The notes beneath the pieces were generated by a model. The model made no database searches and had not been told where the DNA came from. It was given only the letters and a program-made list of their open reading frames with translations. This document shows, in pieces, positions 51,045 through 64,000 of a stretch of DNA of 64,000 nt; the first letter of the stretch is position 1, and each line of letters begins with the position of its first letter. This DNA comes from Mesodorylaimus sp. YZB2_4 (Eukaryota > Nematoda > Enoplea > Dorylaimida > Dorylaimidae), in the NCBI GenBank assembly GCA_030248295.1, contig JASANH010001727.1, positions 372,001 to 436,000 of the forward strand. Direction: 5' to 3'. The translations under genes and the position numbers were made by a program.

Positions 51045-52345
51045 TGGACGATAAGTATAACATGTTTTAGATTACCTGCAACAGACAAGCGAAAGCTAGC
51101 TCAGATACCGCCGCACGTGTAAAGGCTGGTGGGAGACACTGGTGTGCTAACGCTACGTCTGCATTGCAGAAGGCACCAAGTTCGAATCCCGGTCGAGGCT
51201 TAGGTTTTTCTGTAAATTACTTGATCGGGAAATTCTCTTTCCATACAAACTTCATGTACAGGATTATTGGCATTGTGCACAGCATTAGTTAATGTTTATG
51301 CACTTGTATCATTTTCACTTGATACTGACTGAATACGGTACTTTTCATATGATGGTGGTGCTGTATCGCGTCATTGTCACTCACACCGGCACCTAAGGAC
51401 TTGCTGTAACGCCCAGCAAACCAGATACCCACTAATCGTAAGTCTGGGTGGGTTAGTGTTGGGGTCTGACGATGAGTTCGTGCCCCGATGCTGGACCTGG
51501 CATGTGACACTAAAGGATAGCGAAGGTCAGTAGATCTGCCATAATGGAACAAGGGATCCAAATTGAACAAATTAAAGCCACAGAAATTTTTTATTGAGGC
51601 ACTGCAAAACGACCAGGTTTCGTCCAGGACTAAATCGCCCAGGACTCATCGTCAGTAATAAAGTCGCCCTCTCATCAGCTTACCCTGAACTTCCAATGTT
51701 CCTAGAGGGTGAAGGGAACGGCCAGCACTAGCATGGGGCATGCTAGAAGTACGGGAGGGAGGCCCACTTGAGATGCATGTTATGTAGATCCCACAGCCCA
51801 GAGTGCACTGCAAGTATGAGCTTCGCTCACAACTACTCCGTCAGGCGCCCGTCTTGTCAAGTCTTCAGCAATACTTGCACTTTCAACTTTCCCATGTTCT
51901 TATTCCATGTCAGTCCACGGTAGGTCTGTGTGGATACCAGGCGGATATACGAACTTCCGAACCAGCACCGAAGAATTCCTCCGTGGTTCCCTGTGGATAT
52001 ATACTGTATGTGTTTCCATATGGATTCCCTGCATAGGCATACGAGGTGTCGGGGCAGAGGGTACATGGAACCACGGTGGAACCACGATGAAATTCTTGTA
52101 ATTTGGAGCGCTGGTATTTTTTGCGGAGCTTATCTCAGTAAACCTTTGGAACCACCAGGAATCGAACGCGGGTCACCATGGAAGTCGAATATTATTCGAA
52201 AGGGTATACAGGTATGTTACAGAGCCCCATAAAGTAAGTGTTCTTGTGTCTTGTAGAGCGTGCTTATCTTGTAGCAGACTCAATGACTAGGCATCAGACT
52301 GTTATATATTACAGTATCTGATACAAATGATACAAAGGCGTAGCT
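51045..52345 (+). repeat. Diverged direct repeat, copy B
   Basis: This is the second copy of the 48725-50130 unit, about 2.3 kb downstream, with many substitutions and indels. A tRNA-like head (AAGTTCGAATCCCGG at about 51180) is retained. No gene is carried by either copy. Confidence 0.75.
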
Positions 52346-52349
52346 GCTA

Positions 52350-53060
52350 TAGAAAAAAGAATTTTCTCATCAAGAAGTTACACGAAAACTTTAGCCTTAA
52401 GAGGGATCCAAACTTAGGCCTAGGCTTCGAGTGTCCCTGATTTGCCGCGATCGATTGAATGTAATGTGTGTAACAAGTGGGCACCAAAGCCAGAAGTACA
52501 CGCCCCCCCCTCACTTCGGATATATAGGTCCGACTGAGTAACCGTGAGAGCAGTCCATCAAACTTCTGGCACAGGATACTCACGACAAAAAGGACGTTTC
52601 TATTTACTATTTATTCTCTTAGCAACAAATGATTATGTGCAGGCCTCTAACATGTGTCAATACCCTCTTGACAACCTCAGTGAAGTTTCACCGGTTTTTG
52701 CGCCTAGCGTCCTCTGCCTGTTGTTCTCATAGCATTCTTTACGACATTATTTCGAGAAACTCCCTTGTACATATTGATCACAGACACCTCCTCCAACTTC
52801 TAAGGTCATTTTTATCGGCTTTGGCACTCTTGGTTATATACATTAACAAAAGGACCGCCCAACGTCCCCTATTCCACCATGCCAGGTATGGTGCTGCTTT
52901 GTTCAGGCTATTCAGACCATCGGAACAGTCAATGCACGCCCACACCGTCCAACATCGTGGGTGGCGCAGTTCTTAGACAGTCTACTTATATCCTTGGTTG
53001 TCTCACAGACTAACATACCTCCCCCAGCGTATCACTCCCAGTCCCGCCTCTGACCAGCAG
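52350..53060. other. Intergenic, nothing firm
   Basis: A plus-strand open frame at 52629-52976 has hydrophobic stretches but lacks a convincing start, splice context or family. Otherwise no feature is seen. Confidence 0.35.
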
Positions 53061-53066
53061 CCAGTC

Positions 53067-55175
53067 ATGAACCAGTGTCCAAACTGCGGCTACCATCTGA
53101 GCCAGTCTAAGTACGGGAGCAGTTATGCAGGAAACGTGGACGCGAGTGTGTTCCAATTTCACGGACTCCGAACACTCTACGAAACCTTGGTCGCCGACAG
53201 CAGAGCTACCGAACGCAACGCAACTGGAGTCCTACACCATCACTTCAGCACCCAGCGGGACCATCTGGAACAAGCAGAGTACATTTGCTCCTTCGGCGTC
53301 AACAAACACGGTTCCAAAGTTTTTGGTGTGCTGACGAAAGCGAGACGGCCGATGGAAGTGGAGTATTTCATTGAAGAGAGCAGATACTCTTATGCTGACG
53401 AGGTACACTTTCTTTGCAACATGCAATTCCGCGCTGTGCTTCTTGGCCTACGCGCAAAGGCAGCGTTCTTGTAAATGACTAATCATTGACCCTTACACTT
53501 TTACTACAGCTAAGAATCTCCTATCTGAAACCAAATTTTACACTTTCGAGCAGTAATGTGGTACATAAATCTTTCTTTTCGATGGTGTTGATCTATGCAT
53601 TTCACACGTCACATTCAATTTCGATTTCATTTTGGCATTTTGGCCTCACCACACATTCTTGCTCAACATGAGTAAAATGTGGTTTCAGTTAAACCAGGTT
53701 TTTCAAAAGAAGAATATGAGATTTCAATTTGGGATTACGATCCTTGGTCCCAGATCCTAGATCCGGGTTAAATTATCTGACACCGCGGCGTCAGAGAAAG
53801 TTTCACTGGTCTGCTCGCTTGCATGTCGCCTCGATATTGTTTTGGAAACCTTGACCATAATAAGTCGCGGCGTCGAGAGCTCAGTGTCGCGCTTTGAACT
53901 GCTAGCAGAGACACAAGAAGTGTTGGCACTGTAAAATCTAGTCCAAAACTAAACAAGGTGGCAGTTGACTGCGAGATGAATTTGTGAAAGCCCTCACCTC
54001 ACTCATGAGTAGACGAGTGTCATGACTTTTCAGATGGATTCCAGCGGCTAGAGAAAACAGACACTCTGGAATAGGCGTAGATACATATCAGTGCACTGGT
54101 TCAGGGGACTGGTCTGCCTGTGCTAGGTCTGCGCCAGACTCGAGGCCCAGAGCGGGATCGAGTTCCTGTACAGTGACTGGTTTGGTCTGGTCTTAATTGC
54201 ACTCTGGGCATTTCGGGTCCACGACCTCCTTCAGGGCCGACACGTGCTGCTTTCTGATGTAAGTCTATGAGCCAGCCGCACACAGGGTCGTTTTGACTCA
54301 CAATTCGGAGAGTGGCAGCCCGTGTTGGCCCTGGAGAATGTACTGATTGTCCTGGACCCACATTGCTCAGCGCAATTCAGACCAGCGACTCGATGCCCGC
54401 AAACCAAACCAGTCACTAGACCTCGACCTCGCTCTGGGCTTAGGAGAGGGAGACCAGTTTCCTGAACCAGTGCACTGATAGGGGGCACATAAGGTATCCG
54501 CACCTATTACACACTCTATGTACGCCTTGCACACCTGGCGGGAGATGAATCACTCTCTTTCTGCACTTGTATAGCTCTCTAGGGGTAACCACCACGGCTA
54601 CTGTTGGCGTGCCAGGCCAGGCGTACCGCCAACTCGAAGGCACACAAAGGCTCTTTACCCGCAACCTGCTGGAAAAGAGCCAGAATCAATCTTTCGATGT
54701 CCTTCACCCTCCCCCTCAACACTGCAACACCAGAACGCTTCTCACAGTTTGTGCTCATAGTTCATCCTACACCCCGTAACAGTGCTCACAATCTGCCTCA
54801 CTTTCCAACCCCGTCTACCTCCTCACAAATTTCTTACTTCTTTTCCAGAAAACCGCCCTGAAACACGCACTTTCGATGTGGGACCATATTCTATCCCGTT
54901 ACAACCACTCTGTGGCCCTAGTCACAACCAACGACGCATTCGTCAACCATTTGAAACAGGGCAACAAACCGCACAGCAAGTACACCATCGACGAGTCCAC
55001 TCTCCAGAGGCTACTCAGGGCCGATTTCCAAGCCTACGCAATCGGCTACAGTCCTTGTCTGACGGCACTCGGTGGCGACCACGGGGCCATTCAATACGCC
55101 CACGAATCCATATCAGACGCGGCTTCGCATTCGTTCGGGCCCAACATACGAGTCACAAATGCCCGACGGCGGTGA
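53067..55175 (+). CDS. Possible two-exon gene, unknown family
   Basis: Exon 1 runs from ATG 53067 to 53402 (112 codons) and exon 2 from 54849 to 55175 (109 codons with stop), joined in phase 0, 220 residues. Exon 1 begins MNQCPNCGYHL, a zinc-ribbon-like CxxC half motif without an obvious second pair. Exon 2 has an excellent acceptor (CTTTTCCAG) and a protein-like frame including YTIDESTLQRLL and FQAYAIGYSPCLTALGG. The exon 1 donor (GAG|GTACAC) is weak, and other exons may lie in the 1.4 kb between. I do not recognise the protein. The stop lies only about 175 bp from the 3' end of the convergent Sec16 gene. Confidence 0.4.
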
Positions 55176-55350
55176 AGATAACAGATGATAAGACTGATAA
55201 CAAAACCCACTTTACTCTTGCACTGTCACACAAAACAGGTTACCAAAAACATACCATTTCTTTAGTGCACCCTACCACCATTTAGTAAATCATTAACTTA
55301 TACGCAAATAATCCATTTCGAAAGAAAGGCAACACAGAAAAGAACAACCA

Positions 55351-58300
55351 CTAATTCTCCTCTGGTTCAGGAGTAAACACGTTCACATTCCCGAAGCCCA
55401 TACTCGCCGTGGGGAGGGGAGGTGCGAACGATGGATCCATCCCGCCACCACCAGCGCCCGCTCCGAACACATCCACGTAACGACGGTCTGCAACACAAAC
55501 CATATAATCCCCATTTCCCGACCAAGAAAGGCACTCACTTTCACTTCTCCTATAACGATTCAAGCCACCAGTTGGTTTACTAACAGCCGCTTGTTGCACT
55601 TGTTGCTGAGCCACTGGCTGTTGCTGTTGCGCCAACGGTTGACGATTCTGATAAGCTTGTTCGAGAAAATTAGTCGGCGCACCACCCAGGTCTGGTCCCG
55701 CAGCCATCGGTGCCGACAATGTATTGGCAGCATTCTGATCCACGCCTGGGTTCAGCTGGAAATCGCTCGGTGGAGGAGCCGCAACTTGATTGCTCTCATC
55801 CTCGTCGCCATTCACATTCACCCAACGTTGCTTATTCACATCCCACACAATCTAGAGAAGACAGACTAGTCACAATCAGCATATGAGGAATTTCCATTTC
55901 TGCCACTGCAAAAGCGCGCAGTACACTAAGCGAGTGCACATACGTACTGCACTCAGGTCATGCCTGTACTGCAGAATGTAGGCAGGGTGTACCCAGCGCA
56001 CCCAGGCGGCGGGAGATAGCAAAGACCAAAGTATACGGCAAAAAACTCCAACTGGAGGAAGTCGCGCGACTATACTTGCTTTAGAAACATCAAGCGGAGA
56101 ACCCAGCCACCCGCGTCTCCCAGCCAAGGGAGGTATCGATCTCTCGACTGCCAGGAATGCTGGCCACAGGAGGCTAAGGCGAGGACATCCCTGTAGGCCG
56201 TTGAAATACCTGTCTGCCATTTACTGCTCTCCATGATACACCCCTGGCAGGTCTTTACCAGCAAGCAGCTCTATCGCTTTCTGTGGGACATCATAAAGCT
56301 CAACATAACAGAATTTCATAACTGATAAGACCCCTGATGTATATTCTACCGCTTGAACTGAAAATTTGGCAGAAAGTTCTTCCCTCGCAGAAGATACCAA
56401 GCAGGATATCCAAAGAGCGACTAGACGGATTAAATCCGTTACAGACTTCTTCAACCTTCACTGGTCAGCTTTGCTAATTTCACTTACCGATTTGTTCTTA
56501 TCATCCGGCAATATCATTTCATTGGGTCCCTTCGGCATCATTTTATAAATAACATTGCCCACAGCTCGACCAAACCAGCTCTAAAAAGGCACCACATTCC
56601 AACCCTAATTCCACCATCTCCAAAAACCCACTTCTTACCGGATTCCGTTTTCCTTTCTCGTCAGCCGCAGCCTTAGTCAATGCGGCTGGTGCCGACTTGA
56701 CTTCTCCGATACTCGACGGCTTACTTAGGAAATTTGCTTTCGGTTGAGCTAATTGGGGTGGAGCCAAATCCGCTCTACCCCTATTGCCCGCCCAATGTTG
56801 AGGCGTAGCTTGCGCTGACTGCTGCCCTTGACCAGTAGCAGGACTGACACCGAACACATTATCGCTACCTGGCGTTCCGAAATCCGGCGATTGCGGACTG
56901 GGGCCGGTGGTCACAATTCCGCCCATAATCATTTTCTGTTGCCCCTCATCCACTTGATCGTGATCAACGCCCGAGAATCGTCTAGCTTGATTTGGACCAT
57001 AACCACCACTGGCCACCGTTTCCCAATAATCGACCGATTGTTGATAGGGAGCTTGCTTGGCCATCGATGGCGATACTTGACCAGAATTCATTCCCCCAGC
57101 AGGAATAATCGGCGGCGGGGTAGTCGCAACTTCAGCATAACTTCTACTTCCTTGTCTCGCACGCCCGTGTATTTCGTTCTGGATCGACGCTTGGGAACTG
57201 ATCGATGGTGATCGAGCATCGCGAGTTGGCGAGGCATTATAGCTGTAGTGCTGGTCGCAATCTTGCCTGTCGTAAGCACCGACCAGGAAATTGCTATTTT
57301 GAGAAGCATCGTATGCATCACCGCCGAATCCAATCGACGATTGACGATCGAATTCACGAGGCACCGATGAATGACGACTGTCCGCCGCTGCGGCCGGTTG
57401 TTGCTGTTGCTGCTGCTGTTGGAACTGAGGTTGCAGCTGAGCCTGTTGGTAATCAGCACCGACCACAGTGTGATTCGTGACATACTCGGGCGTCGGCTGT
57501 AGAAGACCTTGATAATGCTGCTGCATTTGTTGCACCTGTTGCTGAAACGAAAGCTGTTGTTGCTGCTGAACTGGCGCCTGCTGTTGCACCACTGGAGCTT
57601 GCTGCTGCGCTGGTGCTGGAGCAGGTGCCGCCTGCTGTTGTCCTTGATATTGATTCTGCAAAGATAAAAGAAACGTCTTTTGCGCCTCCCTCATCCCGTC
57701 CCCATCACCCACCTCCAACGCCGCAGCCACATTAGGCAGTTCGGTTAACCACGTTGGCTGTTGCCAATTACGAAGCGAAGCGCCAATCGTTTCCACAGTT
57801 GGATCGAACTGCTGTAATTTTCCAGCTAATTCATAAACGGCCTTGGCCAAAGAAGCGGCAAAATATTGCGGATATGATTGAATTGTACAATTTAATTGAT
57901 ACAAATATCTGAACGCTTCCTCGCGGTAACCATATTCAGCCAATCGCAGAGTATACTTCCACTTGTACGCCTAAAATAACACAAATTTTTATAATCGACC
58001 CAACACAAAGGTAAATGCCAGTCTTACCTGAACCATTGGAAGAGAACTAGCCGTTTGCAATGGCTGATTTCTCAATCCAATCGCGTATTCGTACACTTCC
58101 GTGCACTGATACCGTTCGAAGTTGAATATTTCGTCGGGTTTGTCCCTAAAACGCAGACCTCTTTTTCGGAACGCCTATCTCACCTCAAAGTAGTTGTTAT
58201 GGGACAGCGTATCCTAGCCTCTCAAGCACCTAGCGTGCAAAACACAATCAAACCCACTTACTCGTCAAACGCCCCAATCAACGAAACCAATCGTTGGTTC

Positions 58301-61300
58301 CGTTCATCACCAGGTGTCGGACTGAACACGTCCCACCCGGCCAGCACGTGGCAACACAGAAAACAGAAATGTGCAGCGTACGGCCGACCAGCGCTCATCA
58401 ACGTTTTGCCCATGGTCAATATGGACCAATACTCTTGTTGCTGCTGTTCTTGTTGACGTCTCAGGTGCAATTGTGATTCCGCATTGGCCGCATCTTGGCC
58501 AATGACGGTCGACGGAGTCAGATTGGACAAAATCATGGCCAAATGCGGACGCCAATCGCCCCACTTGTCGTCTGGTATACGCTGCAACAAACTATGCTTG
58601 ACCTCACTGGCCAACTACGAAATCACTTCCACTCACAGTCACAGCATACGGAGTGCCACCAGACAGCATCTGATAAAGCGTTTGCAATGGATCGTTCAGA
58701 GCCAGCGAATTGGCAAATCTAAAACAGGAGGAAAATGACAGAAAATTCAAATCAATACTAGAACCAACCAAGTCCCTTACCTGGTCATCACATTCGTGTG
58801 CGTCCTTTGGTCCACTTTCATAGCCAAGAATAAGGCGTGTCCCCAAAGACGATACTTGATGGCCCATTCCAAAGCCTCCTGCAATCCAAGCCACCATTGG
58901 CCTAGCCTAACAATAGCCTCCCTCGACACCTCCGCCCACTCACCTTCTTATTTCCACCCAACAATAACTGCCTAAATTGGAATTCCACCAAGTCGGACGT
59001 TTGCGTACTACAATTGACCAAGGTGCGATCATAGCCAATCCGCCCATTTCTCGCCCCGTGACGATGGTGATGACGTTGTCTACGCTGATGTCGATCGCGC
59101 TCCTCGCTGTACACATCATTGTCCACTTGATCGTCAGTACTCGCCTCGACCGTAGCTTCTCCGCCATCGTGCTCATAACCATGCCCATCGTCGAACACAC
59201 CCTCAAACACTTCTCGTTCCACTTCACGATCCCAATTCAAACCAGTGAATTCATCAGCTAATGTGGCCGACTCGGAACGAGTCTCCAAGAGTAATTGAGC
59301 TAAATCGTTTCCCATCGCGACCTAGAAAGCCCCAAAATTGACTATCTCGACCAACTGATCAGTTCCGAATCTACTTACCCCATTCTGCCGTACCAACAAT
59401 AAAAGAAAACGCCAAATCAACGCCACACTATCTCGATCAGTCAATTCCAACGCCGATTCGTCCATCGATACCGAAGGCACATATTTCGCTATTTCGTCCA
59501 ATTTCTTTTGACAAAATTGAACAACCGCCAATTTGGCCGTATCTTTCGATGATAATGGGCCCGGGAATTTCTCAATTTTCTCCATTTCCATTTGACACCG
59601 ACTATCGGTCAAATATGTTCGTAAATTACGTATTTCTACACTTTTCGAGGCCGACAATTGTTGACCAGCCATCGCACGACCACCCGACGACGCTACTAAT
59701 ATCAAATGACCACCGGCTCCGAAACGGCATATCGCATGGCACACTGAATGCTTGAGTGGCTCTGAAACAAGAACGATGAACCCAACATCCAATCGAGACT
59801 CAAGCCGAGCACGCGTGGCTCACACCAACAACCAACAAGACTCAGTAGGCGTGGCTTACACTAAGAGCAGCTAATCAGAGACTGTTTTAACCTGAATATG
59901 CGTGGCTTATGACAGACCATCAGACACATCACCAAACCATATCGACTCACCTCTAATCTTCTCCTGACGCGCTCCAGCAGCAGCGCCACCGAATATCGCT
60001 CCACTTACAGTACTACTCATTTCGCTTCTAATCTCGAAACTCTTCTCGCTTCCATGCCTACAAAACAACCCCATCACACTCCATCCACTCATTCCCGCAA
60101 CCCAAGCCCAGAAAGTGCAGTTTTAAAGCTGAGTGAAAAAATGGCTACAGTATATTAGGTATAAAGCCAAAGGAAACCCCACATCGCTCGCCCATACACC
60201 TACGTATCCCATCGACTTACACCTGAGCCATTTGAGGCAAATTCGGATCAGTTTTGGATCTACAGTAATTTGGAAATTTAAAAAGTTAACCCTTTCGAAT
60301 CTCCTTGCAACCCTTGTCTCGCATACCTGCTCAAAGACGGTTGCGAATCCTCACTGGCGTATTGCAACGTGAACAACTTCTGCTGACCATCACCCGTCGC
60401 TCCAGCCTTTCGTTGTTCATCCGAGACGACCTGCTGCCCATCCGCCTGCTGCTGACTTTGACGTCCTTTCGTGTGCTGAGCCCGTTTCTGTTGATCGGCC
60501 CACATACGATGCAATTGATCGTAGGTGGGATACTGACCGTAATAACGATAGTATTCCATTATGTAACGTTGCCACGCTGGATCTGAAACACACTCCATCA
60601 GATATCATCGATACGTCAGGTAAGAAAAAGGGTAGCCCTTACCAAACGATCCCAAGTGATATTGCTGCTGGTGATAATGCTGATAGGCGTGCTGATAACG
60701 ATAGTAGTCTTGATAGCGTTGCCCGGCGTGACGTGAATATCCACCGCGTCGACGATAATAAGCTTCCATTTCTCGACGCTCATCCTCGTCATCGTATTCA
60801 TCGCTCCCATTATCGCTTTTCTCGTCTTCGCCTTCGTTCTCTCGATCCTCATCCTCTTCGCCATCGTAATCTCGCTCACCGGAATAACTTTGCGTACTGC
60901 GTGGCCGATAGCGTTCGTAGCCTTGGAAGTATCTGAAATCCGATGTCACCTGTCACATTGATCCACGATGAAGAGGTGATCAGATCGTCAGCCTGATAAG
61001 CAATTCCGATCAAATCAGATCACATATACGCTGTTCTCATTCAAAATCTGATTTGATCGATCTTATTTGCCTATTGCTGATCAAATACGGTTTTATCAGT
61101 CCAGTCTAACTTATCGGATGAGTGTTGGCTGAGTGATTAGATTTTATCAATCCTACAGCAGCGATCAGATCGAGAGGAAGTACTGATGACTCAATCGTCT
61201 GTGGCCCTTAAACCCCACTCACCTCCAATCCTCTCGATCACTAGCTCTGGAATAGGGCCTTCGTTTCTGATAATACGATCGATACCAATCGGGATCACGT

Positions 61301-64000
61301 CGATAGGCATGGTCGTCAGGCATAACATGCCTTCTATCCTCGTAATATCCTTCGTAGGCCGAATGGATCGAGCCCCGACTCGATGGACGACGACGATCCA
61401 CTTGTTCCGCTTCCTTGCCACCTCCCTCTTCCTCCTCATGCGCCGATCCTCGTCTCGGCGGGCCAACATTCCGGCCTCCTTTCTTCTCGAGTTCTTTTTT
61501 CAGAATTCCTCCACCTCCACTTTCCGCCGGTTGAATTTTCGAGGTGAGACCAGCTTTTTTCGGCGCTTTGGCAACGTCAGCTTGTTTTTGAGCAGTCGCA
61601 CTGCTTTTCTTCTCACCCGCCCCGCCCGCGTCCGACGAATCTTCCTTCGGATCTTTCGGGGTCGACGTAGTTATGGGTACTTTCGATTTTTGTGCGACAG
61701 CGGGCGAAAGTACGGGCGTTGTGGCACTGGCGGCCGACGTCCGTTGGGGGTTCGTAGCCGATACAGGGACCAAGAGTACTGGTCTCGCCTTGGGCACTTG
61801 ATCAGTCGACGACCACAAGTTGACCGTGGGTTGCACAGGAGGTGCCGGACTCGTATTCAACAAACCTTTTTCACGTTGCAAACGTTCCAAAGCTAATCTC
61901 GACTTTGCGCTAGCTTCTTTGAATCGTTGATGTAAACTTTCTTGCCTCCGTTTTTTCGGCGACGTCGAAATAGACGATCCGATCGGATCTTGTTTCTGAG
62001 CCGTCGCCAGCGGGGCCACAGCCGATGAAGCGTTGCTCGTTTGCGAAGATACGGAATCGTGTCTTAGATGACGAATATGGCTGCCCTTTTCCATAACTAG
62101 CAGTCGAGCACCTTCTAACTCCGACGACTGTTCTTGCCACGGTGTCCAAGAATGTGTCGAATCCTTAGTCTCCAATGTCTTCTGCTCCTTTCCCACAATC
62201 TCCTTCATGCTCACCGCAGTCGACCAACCATCCGAACTTCTCTGCATCGTCTCATCTTCTTTCACAATTGGCACAGTCGTAACGATTGGTCGATCGTGAA
62301 CTGGTTTCGACTCTTCTTGACCAGCACTTGGCACCACAGGCTCGCGACGTTCGACAATGGTCTCGAGTTCTTGCACATGGTTCAATACCGTGTGATCGTG
62401 ATGACCACCCTGATCTCCCTCTTTCGCCATCGAGCTCTCGTTTCGTTCACGTGCTTCATCTTCTTTCGGTGGCGATATTTTCGGACTGATCGAACTCGAG
62501 TGATGATCAGCAAATGTCCGTATCGTCGTCGACTGATCACAACTGCTCGCCACCGACATCTGCGTGCTCAGCAATGGCATATCGATCACGCGCGATTGCT
62601 TCTCCAAATTTGCTGTGACCAATTCCTAAAACACAAATTAAACCATTTCAATCAGTCCACTTGAAATATTCCCGTTTCTATTGATCATTACACACAAAAT
62701 TTACATATCGATTCCTCTCTATCAATCGATCGTCCCTAAGTAAGAACTAGTTATACAAATGAGATTGATCCTAGACTAGATTAGCCTAATCTAAGGACAC
62801 TTCATGCGTGCAAGTTTTCCCGCCAGTTTTTTATTTAAATATTCGGTATCGCTTACATTTGAAAGTAAGCTTCCCATGTTCATGAAAAGCCACGACTTTC
62901 TAGCCGACCAATTCAACTTTCTAGCCGACCAAACCCCCCCGTCATTGCAGATTCCTAAATGACTAGGTAGCTACCATGCCCTGCACGGGTTCAATTCTTT
63001 GTCAGGGTTTTAGTTTTTCATCGTGTCTTTACCAGATTCAGAACCTGCTTCTACTCGATAGCAACCTATCCTGCCCAGCTATGTACGCAATCAATCCTTT
63101 ACTCCCACTAAAAAATTTCACAGTATTTGGAAAAGCAGAAAATTTCCCAGGCAGCCTCCGAATTTTCCTCTAAATTGTGCAAAAATATTTTTAAACCGCC
63201 GCACAATATCAATTTCTTCCAACACTAAGAAAACAATTTTCGTCTCAAATTTAAATTCTCAATACGATTCATTTTTTTGCATTCAAATAAAATGCATTTG
63301 ATTAATAAATGCATTTGACTATTCAAAAGGATCATTCCTTATTTTGATTCCATGGTGAATGAATTTTAAAATAAACTCAATCGGCCACGTGCGCTTCGAG
63401 CGAGTCTACAATTCACTTCATTCACCCAATGGGGGGGGGGGGGGGGGGGGGGGGGGGTTTACTGTACTACGGCGCAACATGGTAAAATATAGTTTCGCGG
63501 TATACTGTAAATGGCGAGTTCTAAACCGACTTTTACCCACAAACAGGGTAGAGTGTCGCTCTCAACATCTGAGCTGATGCAGTTCAATCTTTAAAATATC
63601 TCCACTAATGTCTGGCAATTAGTGCTGAAGACACCCTGATAAAAGCGGCCATAACAGGAAAATGGCCCGTCTTTAGCAAAGATGACCATGACATACAAAA
63701 GGGCGGTTTGAAATCTGGCAGTCTTGCATATCCCCTCGCCTCCCTTTCGTCAAAAAGCAGCCCCAGTGTAGGTGGCCTGTAGCAAGGCACGCATCAAAGC
63801 ACCCGCCCCATTCCACGTAGTGTGCACCAGCTGTGTCAACATTCGAGTGCCCTTACCCGATTCATAGCGTCCCAATCGACATTCGACCAAGCATCGCTGG
63901 CGGCAGCGGCAAACACTCGCTCGGTACTCGTCCGTTTCTCCTCGCCATTGTGTACAGGCGTGGCGTCCCACAGACCTCGTTCGGGGGCAGCACACTCAGC
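55351..64000 (-). CDS. SEC16: Sec16, COPII coat scaffold at ER exit sites (5' end beyond window)
   Basis: Sixteen exons in frame, 1809 residues visible: 64000-63857 (cut at the window edge), 62625-61223, 60932-60643, 60582-60327, 60057-59951, 59761-59379, 59321-58944, 58878-58781, 58718-58637, 58614-58262, 58145-58028, 57970-57713, 57655-56639, 56580-56488, 55851-55539, 55487-55351. Sec16 organises COPII vesicle budding at ER exit sites and binds Sec13/Sec31 and Sec23. The N-terminal part is charged and disordered. The conserved central domain (about 733-1290) is unmistakable: [76 protein letters not shown] and the [20 protein letters not shown] repeat. A Gln-rich linker (about 1290-1629) follows. 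The C-terminal part has [20 protein letters not shown] and KQRWVNV, a conserved Sec16 tail motif. The first visible exon joins by phase and splice signals only. Confidence 0.93.
63431..63457 (+). repeat. Poly-G tract (27 G)
   Basis: Twenty-seven consecutive G bases lie in the first visible intron of Sec16 (62626-63856). The assembled length may not be exact. The rest of this 1.2 kb intron shows no exon. Confidence 0.9.

Overview
The window comes from an invertebrate animal nuclear genome. Genes are split by short introns, mostly about 50-80 nt, with GTAAGT/GTGAGT donors and TTTCAG or TTTTAG acceptors. Three conserved animal protein genes and two U2 snRNA genes are certain. The U2 core has the AAAG form of the branch-site region and a CGCGGGTTGGCC stretch that I associate with ecdysozoan U2. 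An ecdysozoan is therefore my best guess, but the species cannot be fixed from this sequence alone.

Minus strand, right to left. A Sec16 COPII scaffold gene runs from the right edge (64000, 5' end cut off) to 55351. A complete 33-exon myosin VII gene (40892-24799, 2125 aa) has its full motor, IQ, MyTH4-FERM, SH3 and MyTH4-FERM order. A six-exon Rac-like Rho GTPase lies at 15778-13826 (207 aa, CaaX box CQIL). A seven-exon gene at 9614-4909 (369 aa) encodes an unrecognised protein with two tandem Cys/His zinc-binding modules.

Plus strand. A secreted Hint-domain protein lies at 2017-2661, with a decayed inverted copy of its 3' end at about 980-1080. A secreted beta-trefoil (ricin-B type) protein lies at 46878-48578, and its promoter and first exon are copied in inverted orientation at 45125-45845. 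A possible two-exon gene of unknown family lies at 53067-55175.

The most striking structure is a large inverted duplication with arms 17871-20030 and 22987-25122. Each arm carries the last two myosin VII exons followed by an intact U2 snRNA gene. The right arm is the true myosin 3' end. The left arm holds a promoterless 3' fragment, so the duplication has made two convergent U2 genes around a 3 kb GATC-rich, palindrome-containing spacer.

The remaining sequence is dominated by non-autonomous elements: foldback/MITE-like elements, tRNA-derived SINE-like pieces, an AT microsatellite, CGGGT repeats, two long poly-G runs and a diverged tandem duplication at 48725-52345. The genes do not form one pathway. 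Sec16 acts in secretory export, myosin VII and the Rho GTPase in actin biology, U2 in splicing, and the Hint and lectin-like proteins are predicted to be secreted.
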